Shown: positions 44,713 through 55,562, numbered from the stretch's first letter. The stretch: 64,000 nucleotides of DNA from Hyposmocoma kahamanoa (GCF_003589595.1 NW_020653855.1:2968091-3032090), one strand, 5' to 3'. The notes: generated by a model from the letters alone, not told the origin. Numbers and translations: made by a program.

Positions 44713-45895
44713 TGTTTTAACGTTATATTTTTAACAGCATTGTTTAACTTATTAATGTTAACGTTGACAAATAATAATATTTCCTCATTAAAAATTGCCT
44801 AAGGTGGATGGGTAGATATTATTAATAAAGCATAGAGTGGGTACGGATAGATTAACAAATCACGAAATCGCTCTGCAGTTTGCACACGATCGTGTCTTCT
44901 GTGATTACGCATTGTTCCGCGTTTCGTTCCCATTTATCTATTCAGTTTTAATTACTTTCAAAGTTTTCTTTCTTGTTTTAATGTGTCGCACTTAACGGAA
45001 TTATTAAAATTAGGAATTATTGTTCTGTATGAACAAGACATTCCTTACACCTATCCAGAGGTTAAAAACAAAGAAACACAGTATTATAGTCATAGCTAAA
45101 TAATATTTTATTTTTAATGTGATTCGAACCATGCTGCCTCAACTTGCAAAGCAATCTTCATACCGCTAGGCCACGACGGTCTTACTATAGTTGGTTTAAA
45201 TTTGTATTCTGTTTTTAAGTAAGAACTATACGTTAAAGATCAAATTAGCTTAAAAACTTTCTTACAATGTCATTCACTAATGAGACGACCAAAGAGTCAC
45301 ACCAAAATAAGTTTTACGGCTGACAGGTTAACGATTAAGTTTGTTTAACAATTTTCTCCACATTTTTGTGCGCCGCAATAGACCGGCAAAGTCGGCTTGG
45401 GGGTCAGGTATCTTGTGTATATGACTGTACTTTACATATAGCAATGTTTTTTTTTATATCAACTGCACTAAATAGAACACGTATATTACAGGTGTGCATT
45501 TTTTTAAGTGGCTTTAATTTCGTTTGTAAAAAAATATTTGAATTCGAATTTTGTCAATTGAATGCTAAATTATTCAGCTAATTTAAATTAGATTCTGTAT
45601 TAAGAAAGTAATACGAAAACTCTATGAATTGTTTAAAAAAATTTAATTAGTGATTTACTACGTTTGATTCCGTCGTAGTAAATTGAAATTGAATATAAAT
45701 AATTTTAATTCCATCAAAACACTTGAGTTTTTCTTGTTATTCCTCAATTAATTTGACTGTATACAGTAGACATTTTGATTTGTATACGTATGTATATATG
45801 ATAAGGAAAAAGTTTACTCCACTGGCGAAAAGAACAAGGAAAGAACCGTATCCAATACTCGTCTTACTTAGTAACAAAAATTGTTAGATACGCAG
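44713..45895. other. Spacer; tRNA-like scrap at 45118-45183
   Basis: 'gattcgaaccatgctgcctc' with 'cataccgctaggccacgacg' is an inverse tRNA-like head on the minus strand, probably SINE-derived. 45380-45432 repeats a family G end ('gggggtcaggtatcttgtg'). No gene. Confidence 0.45.
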
Positions 45896-45897
45896 TT

Positions 45898-46527
45898 AGA
45901 GCGATGCCACACGTTGCGCAGCGTCGTCGCTGCATTGTACTACGTTTAAATCAGAACGCCATTACACTCGACGCGTTGAAACGGCGCGCAAGTAACTTTA
46001 TACTTTTTTTTATGATATCAAGTGAAGGGACGAGCAATTCGTGTGCCTAAGTAAGTCGTGTGTTAAGCTACACGCCTATCCATAGCCGTTGCAGTGCTAT
46101 TCAGAGCTTCAAATCGCACTGAGGAATACTCCCACTGCGCCCGTCACCCACAGACATTAGTTGACAAGTCTCAAGCGCCTGCAATTGTATAAAAATTTAT
46201 TCTGCCCACCTGGTGCTGAGTGCCACGCCTGTCCACAACAGTTGCAGTACCGCTCAGTACTTTAAATCATAAAGATCTGAGAAGCACTGCCAATGCGCCC
46301 GTCACTCTGAGACATAAGTTGACAAGTCTCTTGTGCCTGTAAATTCACCATCGCCCTTACCCTTCAAATCAAGAACGTCGTGATGCTCACATTACAGCTT
46401 GGCAGCAGAAATAGGTAAGGTAGCAGTACTTCCCTGGACGAACTCTTTTATAAGGAGCTCTACTGCTACTATAGTAGAAATCATAGCGTCGCGACGACGC
46501 AACGCCCGTGTGACATTGCTCTAGTAA
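45898..46527. mobile_element. TIR element, family H, carrying two family A copies
   Basis: Ends 'agagcgatgccacacgttgc' (45899-45918) and 'cgtgtgacattgctct' (46507-46522) are imperfect inverses. The interior 'cgacgcgttgaaacggcgcg' matches the 822-1130 copy. Two minus-strand family A pieces (46009-46193, 46204-46470) sit inside, so family H was present first. Confidence 0.68.
46009..46470 (-). repeat. Two tandem family A repeats, minus
   Basis: The first copy runs 'tatgatatcaagtgaaggga' to 'tcaagcgcctgcaattgta' and is truncated. The second starts 'gcccacctggtgctgagtgc' and ends 'aaggagctctactgcta'. The second belongs to the 16822-17105 subfamily. Confidence 0.85.
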
Positions 46528-47134
46528 TGAGAGGAACGGTGTTATACAACATTGTAACACTGTTATATGAAATAAACGGTTCTATTCTATTGTATCCTAT
46601 TCCTATTCCAAAATTCCAATTCCAATGTGTTTGAATTAATAACAAACATGGATACCAAAAGTCCTTACAAGTTTCACTAATGAATCAAGACTTAGAAGGA
46701 AACGAACTGGTATAATTTTATTAATGCCAAACGTTCATGTATGTAACGCATTATGATCTTAAGAACACCTCTAGTGATGGCAAACAACCTGACATAGTAT
46801 ATTTGTTCTTTTCACACTATAGCGAATCCGATAAGAGCGAGCTAGAGAACCTTATACTACTAATAAAGTGACTAGTTCATTACGTTATTTGGAAATGGAA
46901 CTCCATCATATTTTTGCTGGCGACGCGGTAAAGAGGGGATTGTGCTATACTGAAGCGAGATAAAATGAAAAACGCCTTCACACCGTTTCCTCCAATTCAA
47001 AGTAGATAGTATGTAGTGGTGATATAATTTTAATAAAATCCACGAACCTCAAATTTGTATAACATTGGTGAACTGTTTGTGATTTCCGTCTGTAGAAACA
47101 AAACGTATCGCTGCCTTTATACAATAACTTATAC
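46528..47134. other. No recognised feature
   Basis: 46560-46625 has short 'tattctatt' and 'attccaattcc' runs. Nothing else. Confidence 0.45.
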
Positions 47135-47136
47135 AG

Positions 47137-47300
47137 TAACTGCCTCCGTGTCCGAACGGTTACCACACTGGACTGCTACGCGGAGGTCCCGGGCCGAGAG
47201 AAATATTTGTATGGCCTACATTTATTTCTCTCTTGAGTTTGGGTGTAATTTGTGATTATCTATGTATGTGTTCATGGCACTCGCGATACAATGTTTGACG
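47137..47300 (+). repeat. tRNA-derived SINE, family T, B box deleted
   Basis: 'tgcctccgtgtccgaacggt' then 'cgcggaggtcccgggccgag': the 'aggttcgattcc' block is missing, so the internal promoter is broken. Tail 'tatggcctacatttatttct'. Confidence 0.8.
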
Positions 47301-47620
47301 TAGCTAAAGGGTGCTTTATTCATGATGAAATTTCTTATTGCTTATTGCTGCACCATGTCATATCTCCGACCACTTTTATACGTGAGGCAGGAAGGAGAGA
47401 GTATGAAAACTAAAAGAAACGACTTCATGTTTGATAAATAGTCAATTTTGGTGTTCAGGATTGATCGACACAATGAATGACGCTTTTTATAACACAATAT
47501 ATTCTGCACTTAGATTACAAGGAATCACAAGGAACGAAATTTAAAAATTGTATAAAAATTAACTGTGTCACTGAGCAAGGTTGGCGTATTTGAGCCTTTT
47601 GCGGTTCTCGGCCGCTCTAG
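47301..47620. other. No recognised feature
   Basis: Spacer. Confidence 0.45.
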
Positions 47621-47624
47621 GGAT

Positions 47625-47816
47625 CTACTCTCGATCTCCGACCGACATCCATCCGAAACAATTACAGTCAAATAAGTAATATTCGACAAAATTAAAAGAC
47701 AAGTATCAAAAATGAAGCTTCATTCGCATCACGCGTCTTTTCATTTGGTCAAGTAGTGCTTGTGCTTATTTGGCAGTAATTGTTTCGGACGGATGTCGAA
47801 CGGAGATCGAGAGTAG
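47625..47816. mobile_element. 192-bp foldback element, 52-bp arms
   Basis: Arms 47625-47676 and 47765-47816 are inverse at about 45-47 of 52 positions ('ctactctcgatctccg' against 'cggagatcgagagtag'). The 88-base centre has no frame. Confidence 0.85.
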
Positions 47817-48600
47817 ACCCCCTGGCCACAGAGCCTGCACCGCCCACGCTAGTGAGGACATGAGAGGGGCCAACAATTGTGTCCACACAGGTTGCGTCCA
47901 ACACTAGCTGTCCCCAATTATTATGAAACATATTAAAGAATATTTCATGCTACTCTCGAATATTAAATAGTATTTCATGATAATATTCTATATTAATATT
48001 TAAGTAATAAAAATTGCCACCGAAATTAGGTAACCGCGCTTCCGCACTTCATATTTTATTCTTATTGTCACGTTTTTTCCTCCATAATATTCAGAATTGT
48101 AACTACCATTGGTGCAATAGGCAACGGTGTAGTCCATCTATAGCCGAAGAATATTCATATTGAAATAATAATACGTGAGTTGAATGTCCTTAACTAAAAC
48201 AACTGTTGTTACAGAAATGTCATTTAATAACTTAATATGCTGTTAACCACCACAGGGCACTTGTCGCGACGACGAACGAAGCACTGCTATCTAATCTTTG
48301 TTTTTTGTTCTATTTATTTAGGGGCTTTGATCGTTATTGAACATGTCAGCTCCATTAGAAAAACAATACCTCTAGAAAACACTTAATAAAAAGCGAAAGT
48401 CGTACCTGTGACATGAAAATTCTGTCTTCCTAGCTCAGTGTCTAAAGTTTGACAGACTTGAAACAGTGGTTCAAGCGGCAAAATGGTCAAAATATTGACA
48501 GAATTATTATGTCTCATTTTAACCACGACACTGATTCGGATAGACATTAAATCGATGCCACGGTTGTCTTTCGTCTTAATAATAAATAATGTACCAGACA
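47817..48600. other. No recognised feature
   Basis: Spacer with frames of 60-72 codons and no domains. Confidence 0.45.
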
Positions 48601-48639
48601 CCAGTTGCCTGGTTTCGAACTAGAGAGTTCCCTGTACTA

Positions 48640-48790
48640 AAATTACCAGATCAACGGAATTCACTCTGGGGCTCTTCTCAGAACACCCAGATCAGAACCA
48701 ATTTAGAAAAGTTCATTTCCCTGCCGGAAATCGAACCCGGAACCTCCTTATCAAGTGCCCACCGTGCAAACCGTTAGACCACCTAGGTCG
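48640..48790 (-). repeat. tRNA-derived SINE, family K, minus copy
   Basis: 'caacggaattcactctgggg', inverse B box 'ggaaatcgaacccggaacc' and 'gcaaaccgttagaccaccta'. Same family as 33340-33492. Confidence 0.72.
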
Positions 48791-48854
48791 TCTTATACTG
48801 TTAGTCTACTGGAGCCTCTAAACTAAATGTTTTTTTATTTTTATAATTATTATA

Positions 48855-49105
48855 GCAGCTCCTTGAGAAAGAGTTCGTCCAGGGAAGTTCTGCCACCTAT
48901 TTCTGACACGAAGTAATGATATTACTGCGTTCCGGTTAGGAAGGTTAAGAGTACTGGTCAGGTCATCACGATTTAAAGCTCTGAGTGGCAATGCAAGTGT
49001 TATTGATAGGATAGATCATCAAGCGAACAACAACAAGCCCATCTCGTCACTTGCTCCCTCCGTGCCTCCATGGCCGAACCGTTACCATGGCGGACTGGCG
49101 GTTGT
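48855..49105 (+). repeat. Family A fragment joined to a SINE T head
   Basis: 48857-48965 is a family A start ('gcagctccttgagaaagagt') with deletions. 48966-49100 repeats 43205-43345 including 'ggatagatcatcaagcgaac' and the first ~35 bases of SINE T ('cctccatggccgaaccgtta'), where the similarity stops. Confidence 0.8.
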
Positions 49106-49585
49106 GGTTTGACACTGTAGGGTTGTTTTCTTATTAGTTTTCGGTACGCTCAATAGGTGATGTTTTTAAATTTAAAACTAACTAGTTTTATCCATTTTAA
49201 AACTTTCGGAAATATTTTGTAGCGCCATCTGTTATAGAGATCACGTATCAGGAACTGTTTTACAGACATAGTTGTGCTCGGTAGCTTCTACATTCTGAAC
49301 TTCTCTGCAAAAAATTATATTTAGTGTTTCTTCACTATAAATAATGCTCATAACAAAATTTTTAAGACATTCAAATTATATAAATTTATCAGAGAATAGG
49401 CACGGCTTCTCGTTTCGAGAATTTTGATGGGAGTGACGACCCATAGAACATACGTAAGAATAGTGAAGGAAAAGGGAATTAGAAAATGATTCAAAATTTT
49501 ATAATAAGTGGCCTGGAACCAGAAAAGAGGATGATAAAATAGTAGGATGACAATGAAAAAAGTTAGCATCATCACACGGTATACG
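49106..49585. other. No recognised feature
   Basis: Spacer; 75-codon hydrophobic minus frame without a domain. Confidence 0.45.
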
Positions 49586-49589
49586 GATT

Positions 49590-49930
49590 TCTTCGTCGTC
49601 GTACTGATTAAACTCTACTGCTCATTCGTAAGGCAAATGCCCTTAGAAGAATAAGCAAGAAACTCTAAGGGTTGCTCTTTGTAAATATACATTTGAATAC
49701 ATTTCTCATTACAATATTTAATTTAGACATCTTAGATCGAGAATACCTGAAAGAGTTAAATAGGTCCACTACCAAGGATTTTTGTCATCCAAGTACGCAG
49801 AAGCTGTATAATAACCTGCAGTATAAAGTTTTTGTTTCACAATAGTTTTAAACGTCGTAAATGGCAAATTTTGAATATTAATCGTAATCTTACTATAGAA
49901 GCGTATACATTGCCCCTTGTACAGGGAATT
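49590..49930 (+). repeat. Dispersed repeat family E, copy 3
   Basis: 'actgattaaactctactgct', 'gcaagaaactctaagggttg', 'gatcgagaatacctgaaaga' and 'gcgtatacattgccccttgt'. Confidence 0.65.
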
Positions 49931-50003
49931 TTCTTTTAGATCAGATAATTAACATGGTTGCCTAGGACATTATTACTGTTAATTTTATCACGTTTTCAAT
50001 AAT

Positions 50004-50013
50004 NNNNNNNNNN
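50004..50013. other. Assembly gap (10 N)
   Basis: Ten consecutive N between 'tttcaataat' and 'atatata'; true gap size unknown. It falls just outside a SINE F copy. Confidence 0.99.
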
Positions 50014-50021
50014 ATATATAT

Positions 50022-50560
50022 TATATAATCAACGTCTTCTAGCATACCGTGCCAGACGCTATACCAACTAAGCCACGGAACGAACCAGCGGCACCTCACG
50101 AATTTTTCTATGTGCTTGTCTTTGTATTTGCTTTTTCAACGACTATTTGGCGATAACGCCATCTATGAACGTATTTCGTCACCCAGTTAGTTTAGTAGCA
50201 GTAGAGCTCCTTGTGTAAGAGTTCGTCCAGGGTAGTACTGCCACATTACCTATTTCTGCCGCCAAGCAGTAATGTCAGCATTACTGTGCTCCGGTTTTGA
50301 AGGGTAAGGGTGCTGGTGAAATTACAGGCATATGGGCCTTGTCAACTTATGTCTCAGGGTGACGGGCGCAGTGGTATTGCCCCTTTGCAATTTAAATCTC
50401 TGAGTGGCACTGTACCTGTTATGAACAAGCATGAAGCTTACCATCAGGCGCACGACTTGTTCATCCCGTCACTTGATGTTAAATAAAAAAATAAAAAGTA
50501 CCTTTACAACTACGAGACCCGGCTAGAGATGTCGCTATTCACTGTATCTAAATTTTTATT
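50022..50560 (-). repeat. SINE F, minus copy split by a family A insertion
   Basis: Right of the gap: 'aacgtcttctagcataccgt', 'gccagacgctataccaacta' and 'cattttgtgaag'-like leader wording up to 'cacccagttagt' (50196). It resumes after the insertion at 'tacctttacaactacgagac' and 'gagatgtcgctattcactg'. Uninterrupted copies elsewhere read 'gtacctttacagttacc' across this point in inverse. Confidence 0.85.
50197..50500 (+). repeat. Family A repeat, complete, inserted in SINE F
   Basis: Defines the unit: 5' end 'agtagcagtagagctccttg', 3' end 'tcatcccgtcacttgatgtt' followed by an A-rich tail (aaataaaaaaataaaaa). A ~300-bp unit with an A-rich 3' end and clean borders behaves as a retroposon; no tRNA, 5S or 7SL head is recognisable. 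It could be a SINE or the fixed 3' end of a LINE. Confidence 0.88.
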
Positions 50561-50569
50561 TAGAATTCT

Positions 50570-50675
50570 TTCTGAGTGTTCGATTTTTGTATTAATAATT
50601 ATAACGAACTAATCATTGCCTTACAAATAAACTAGTGGAGTAATATCTCATAAAAAATAATTGAATATCTTAAAA
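50570..50675 (+). repeat. SINE F tail, plus
   Basis: 'tgagtgttcgatttttgtat', 'actagtggagtaatatctca' and 'aataattgaatatct'. Confidence 0.75.
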
Positions 50676-51050
50676 AAAATATTAGTTAAGAAAAATTTAA
50701 ATGTTATTATAATATTTGTATAATAATAAAAAAAAGTTTTACGCATGGCAGCAATCTTTCCTAAGAAACAAATTGGCGGCAAGTTAGTACGCGTCTTTAA
50801 AAATCAACCTTCATGTTATAAGATTTAAATTTAAGTAAATATTCGATCATAACTCCATCATTAGCGGGTTACCGGCGAGCCATTTCTACCAATGTATGAT
50901 GGCGGACTTTTGCGAATGTGTGCGTGAATTTTGATGTATGCGCGTAGGTTTTATGGATGAAATTAAAGCCTAACTCGGACTGTGATTGGTTAATTAGATC
51001 CATCGGGAAGCTCCGTATTATCAAGGACGGGTTACATACTATACGTTTAT
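50676..51050. other. No recognised feature
   Basis: Spacer. 50880-50960 is slightly GC-rich. Confidence 0.45.
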
Positions 51051-51052
51051 CA

Positions 51053-51525
51053 TCGAGTATATAACCAGAAATAGAGACGAAATGTCATTTCAAAATTTGT
51101 TTGAAAACTATTCTGCCATATCATTACTGTGACAACTTCGCTCCGATTGGCCAGTCCGAATTCGAAACAATTGACAGGTGTCGTCGTCGTGTTTCACTTC
51201 AAATCGACCAGGTAAATTGAGCTTTATTATAATGGACCAGAATTGCAAAATTACATACTTGATATTTAATTAACGATGAAATTTGATTCAGTTTGTTTTG
51301 TAGTTAGATGTTTTTTCCACACCACCAAATGAAACATCATGCCATTGTTAGAGATACTATCTTTATTACAATAAATACAGAATATTTTTGGAACATTTGG
51401 AGACGTACACACAGGTCAGTTGTTGGCCTGTGTTTATTTCTAGACGTTTATAAGTGATGTATCACTGATGAGTTACCAGCAATATATAGCCCTTATTTCG
51501 TCTCTATTTCTGGTTATATACTCGA
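51053..51525. mobile_element. 473-bp foldback element with perfect 31-bp arms
   Basis: Arms 51053-51083 and 51495-51525 are exact inverse copies (core 'ataaccagaaatagagacga'). The interior (411 bp) has no frame over 60 codons. Confidence 0.88.
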
Positions 51526-51663
51526 CGATTTTTATTAATGAATATTTTGAGTAAAGTTTTTAAGTAGTGGCATATGCGTGCTGTCTCGTACATTGTTTTG
51601 ATTATACGTGGACAATTTTAGGCAAGCCGGTGGGAATCGAGTAATACGGACGCCTCGCCACTG

Positions 51664-51902
51664 GTAGCAGTAGAACTGTTTGTGAAAGAGTTCGTTTAGG
51701 GAAGTAGTGCCACCTTACCTATTTCCAGGCAGTAATGTGACCATTATTTCGTTCCGGTTTGAAGGATAAATGTGCTGGAGAAATTACAGGCACATGAGAC
51801 TTGTCAACTTATGTCTCAGGGCGCAGTGGCACTGCCCCTCAGATCTTTGCGATTTAAAGCTTATGGATAGGGGTGTCGCTTACTTGTTCCTCCCGTCACG
51901 GT
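51664..51902 (+). repeat. Family A repeat, plus, internally deleted
   Basis: 'gtagcagtagaactgtttgt' to 'cttgttcctcccgtcacgg', lacking part of the 'cactgcaactgttatgg' section. Confidence 0.85.
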
Positions 51903-52360
51903 AAAGACGGCGCTGTCAAGAAGATGCTGAAGATATGCGATCTCTATAGTACAACAGTCTTATCGAAGGTAGACAACATATTCGTTTTGAATTTACAATT
52001 TTGAATTTCGGATTTTGAATTTTTCGAATTCCCTTTTGTCTTCGTTATAACTATAGGTGGAGTCTTGAAATTCGTCTTGAAGTGAAGTCGAACAATTAGA
52101 TATCTTGTCATGTTGACAATCAATTTGTCAGCAACAATCTGTGGGTTCTAATAATATAAAGTTTGATTTATTTATCAATTTAATTTTAATTGAAATTGCT
52201 GTGAATGTCTAAACGTGGACGCATGAATTAATCATTCCGATTTTAGAACTCTCGCAACGAGACGATTGGCTCTGTGGCCCCCAAACAGGAAAATTGACAA
52301 GCTACGATGTTAGCTGAGCGTACAATGGGACCAAGTTCTGAAAATAACTTTTCTAAATAG
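51903..52360. other. No recognised feature
   Basis: Spacer. 51985-52030 has a run of 'gaatttt' and 'ttcgaatt' variants. Confidence 0.45.
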
Positions 52361-52362
52361 GA

Positions 52363-52690
52363 TATTCTACAGGATGTATCACGGAGAGTGTGCGATGGAA
52401 TTGCATAATTTGATTCCACCTCCCCCTTTCCATCATCGGGGGACTAGACGTGGGCTGGGTTTCCACCCCTATGTTCTGGATATTCCCAGGATTCGCACGA
52501 AGCGTTTTGCTTCCATATTTATAATGGCGAGCGGCTCGGGAGTGGAATTCCCTACCGGATTTATTACCCGAACGCTATAACTTGGACCTTTTCAAGGCAA
52601 GAGTGAATAGGCATTATTTAGGTGTGCATGCTACATCGTCGACCTCATCGTCACTTTCCACCAGGTGAGATCGAGATCAAATGCGTACTT
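52363..52690 (+). pseudogene. LINE 3' coding end, best copy
   Basis: The frame reads Tyr-His-Gly-Glu-Cys-Ala-Met-Glu-Leu-His-Asn-Leu-Ile-Pro-Pro, then 'GFHPYVLDIPRIRTKRFAS'. After a shift it gives Gly-Val-Glu-Phe-Pro. The 'r.yhGECa.ELh.LIP..pf..r.tR...FHpyvldipriRTkRf' pattern is the C-terminus of the jockey/CR1-like LINE whose ORF2 lies at 13.6-15.2 kb. The 3' UTR ends with 'acctcatcgtcactttccac' and a T/A-rich stretch. Confidence 0.85.
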
Positions 52691-52767
52691 TTTTTTTTAT
52701 AAAAAAAAATGCAAAAGATTGTGCAAGACTGCTTATTCTCAGAACATTGTACATTTCTTTTTATATA

Positions 52768-53165
52768 TATTTATAACAAACTAGTGGAGTAATTTCACAA
52801 AAAAATAAAATAAAAATTTAAAAATACAGTGAATAGCGACATCTCTCGCCAGGACTGGTAGCTGTAAAGGTACTAACTGGGTGATAAATCTTACATAGAT
52901 TTCTCATAGGTAACGCTACGACTAAAAACTAAAAAGTCGTTGAAAAACCAAATACAAAGACACGACGCAAGCACATAGAAAAATTCGTGAGGTCCGCTGG
53001 TTCGTTCCGTGGCTTAGTTGGTATAGCGTCTGGCACGGTAAGCTAGAAGACGTCGTCGGTTCGAATCCGGCCGGATCGAAGGAATTTTCTTCTGAGTGTT
53101 CGATTTTTGTATTAATAATTTATAACAAACTAGCGGAGTAATTTCATAAAAAAAAATTAATAGCA
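52768..53165 (+). repeat. SINE F: tail fragment plus full copy
   Basis: A tail piece at 52768-52815, then a full copy: 'gcgacatctctcgccaggac' leader, 'ccgtggcttagttggtatag' (A box), 'ggttcgaatccggccggatc' (B box; 'gtcgtc' duplicated just before it) and 'aactagcggagtaatttcat' tail. Confidence 0.85.
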
Positions 53166-53404
53166 ATTCAATAAAAATTGAAAAATTGTACATTTCGTTC
53201 GTTGACCGGTGTTCGATTTTACATATCCGAAACGAAATAAGATATAAAAAATATGAAAACACCTATAGATAGGCCTTATTTCGAATAACGAGATTATATA
53301 TTTATCATATTTTCGCTGTATAATCGCATCATTCTCTGTTCTTCGGATGGGTCGAAAAATTAACATTTTATTAGGATAATTTATTGTCGTACTTTGTTTA
53401 CAAC

Positions 53405-53502
53405 AATGTCTCAAGGTGGCGGACGCAATGGCAGAGCCCCTCTAAGTGGCACTGCAACTGTAGGTGTTTCTCATACCACCCGGCACACAACTTATTCGTC
53501 AT
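53405..53502 (+). repeat. Family A repeat, 3' part
   Basis: 'gtctcaaggtggcggacgca' to 'acaacttattcgtcat'. Confidence 0.75.
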
Positions 53503-54040
53503 AAGAATGGATAATACACAAGAATAGATAACACCTCCCGCTGAAATTCGGTATTATATTCTTTGAAACTTTTTTGTATTTCCCTGCGAAAACTTTGCCT
53601 TTGTGCTTGTGGTCAGGACAAAGAAAAGTTGAAATTTGCGTACCATTACAAAAACGTACAAATTTTCCGGTTTTTCTTTATTTAAAGACAAAAAGTGAAC
53701 ATTATATTTCTTCTAAAATTCTTCAAATTGATGGATAAAGAACATAGAAATGTGTAGTTTTGCTAGATTATTTAAATACCGCTATGTAGCTATGTAAATA
53801 CCACTGACAGCAACAAAGTAAAGTTTCAAGGCTATAACTACCCTTCTAAATACTTGGCGCTCAATTAAACAGAAACCAATACTGTCAAACCCAGTGATCT
53901 TATATACAAAAAAGGCAGAACTGATACTCGCGTCCGCGTAGTGAAGATTCGAATCTCAGTCAAATGACCGACCTTACAATCAATCTGCGTTGAGCAAAAA
54001 GACGAACCTTGATCAAACCAGAAACACAACGTTTTTAAAA
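53503..54040. other. No recognised gene
   Basis: 53925-53985 has tRNA-like wording ('agattcgaatctcagtc') without a matching A-box arm. Confidence 0.4.
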
Positions 54041-54061
54041 ATTTGTTACATACATTATTCG

Positions 54062-54303
54062 CATCCTTTTTTTGTATGTATGGTACGCATTTACTCAGGC
54101 ATTTATGAACCGTTTTGGATGATTCTTTTTTTGTTGAAAAGAGGGTGCCGCAGTATTGGTCTCATTTAAATTTGAAGAAAATATCGAATTATTCCGGTTT
54201 GCCGCACTTGCCGGTAACCAATTACAATAAAACTTGACAAATAGATGTAATTCCACGTACTTTTTTGGTCGGTTTTTAGTACCTACTCTGTACTGAGATT
54301 ATA
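54062..54303 (+). repeat. Family B repeat, partial plus copy
   Basis: 'tttttgtatgtatggtacgc', 'ttctttttttgttgaaaaga' and 'ctactctgtactgagattat'. Confidence 0.75.
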
Positions 54304-54605
54304 CGAAAAACATAGTAAATAATAATTAAAAAACTACAACCCTTATTTTAACGTCGAAGGGTTAAAACCGCTCTTAATTACGATAATACCCCACGTAATT
54401 AAAACAATGGCGGCTTGCGTTAGGTCCGCTCTACAATTAGACCTTGAATAATAGAAACCTAGGTACTGTGAAGCTATTATTCTATTTCTTTATGCTAATT
54501 TAGTGTTAGTAATATCTCAATTAGCTCAGAAGAGTTTTCGTGTGGTCTATTCGACAAGAGTTTGCGACATTCGAAATCGACCTGCATAGATGTTTCACCA
54601 GTGGG
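54304..54605. other. No recognised feature
   Basis: Spacer. Confidence 0.45.
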
Positions 54606-54607
54606 GC

Positions 54608-54901
54608 TAGCACGATAGGGCGCGACTTGCGCGAGAGCGACACTAGACTGCCATGCAGAGGCCCCGGATTCGATTCCCAGGCCGGGGAAATATTTATATG
54701 GCCTACATTTGTTTCTGTCGTGAGTTTCGCTGTAATTCGTGGTTGTCTGCTTATGTGTATATCCATGGCACCCGCGATACAGGCTTTCCCTAATGCGGGC
54801 TATGAGTGTCTGCGTTACAAAAAAAAATCTCGCGTATCTATGTTGCTCTCACATAAGTCGCGCTTCAATGTCGCTCTCGTGCAAGTCGCGCCCTATCGTG
54901 C
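54608..54901. mobile_element. Foldback element split by a SINE T
   Basis: The left arm 54608-54642 ('cacgatagggcgcgacttgc') and right arm 54870-54901 ('gcaagtcgcgccctatcgtg') are inverse at about 30 of 32 positions and match the 38601-38680 element. A SINE T lies between. Confidence 0.82.
54644..54826 (+). repeat. tRNA-derived SINE, family T, inserted in foldback element
   Basis: 'gccatgcagaggccccggat', B box 'ggattcgattccc', 'cctacatttgtttctgtcgt' and 'cctaatgcgggctatgag', ending in an A run before 'tctcgcg'. The head is 5'-truncated. Confidence 0.82.
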
Positions 54902-55394
54902 AATTCGTACAGTTTATACTTTGGATATTCGATGAGGAGGTACACTTCTATGACAGGGTTGATATTTAAGATATGCTGCTTACGTGGCTTAACTAACAGT
55001 GAAACTGCTTTCTGTTAGTATGCAATGATAAGTCACAGATTACTTAATAGTTAACTACATAACAGATACATCGCTCTCATACAAAATCCAAAGTTCCAAT
55101 TCAGGCAAGGACCAGTTCAGATGCAGTCGCTGCGACTGCACGTGAACTGCACGCTAGTCTGATTTAGACACAAATTTGAATTTGAAATTGTTCGTGACTT
55201 TGTTGCTGACATTCTATACGCTATCGCCTGTGCTGTATCGCCATCGCCTTTGCCTTGTACGGTTGAGCAATCAATTTATTTCTTTGTCTGGCCGTCTTTT
55301 GTTTTAGAACCAGGTGCTGGTAACTTTTTTTATAGAATTATTTTTGTCGTGATTTTGAAAGAATAGGGATATTGTGAGTGAAAGAGAATTATAA
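54902..55394. other. Spacer with a small palindrome
   Basis: 55114-55148 folds as 'agttcagatgcagtcg' against 'cgactgcacgtgaact' (14 of 16). Otherwise nothing recognised. Confidence 0.5.
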
Positions 55395-55395
55395 T

Positions 55396-55562
55396 AAGTA
55401 TTTTAACCGACTTTAAAAAAAGGGCGGTTCTCAGTTCGACTTTATTGTTTTTTGTTGGAAAAAGGATACCTGTTGGTACCATTTAAACCGATTTTTGTAA
55501 CACTTGGCAAATAGATGTAATGCCATGAAATTTTGAGGACTGCTTTTTTTCTGGCAACTTAT
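55396..55562 (+). repeat. Family B repeat, short plus copy
   Basis: 'ttttaaccgactttaaaaaa', 'gcggttctcagttcgacttt' and 'acttggcaaatagatgtaat'; central part deleted. Confidence 0.75.

Noticed and set aside
51140..51225. Possible 5' UTR exon ending at 'gaccag|gtaaat'
   Set aside because: Inside a foldback element and without a start codon or signal-peptide frame that would join phase 1 to exon a.
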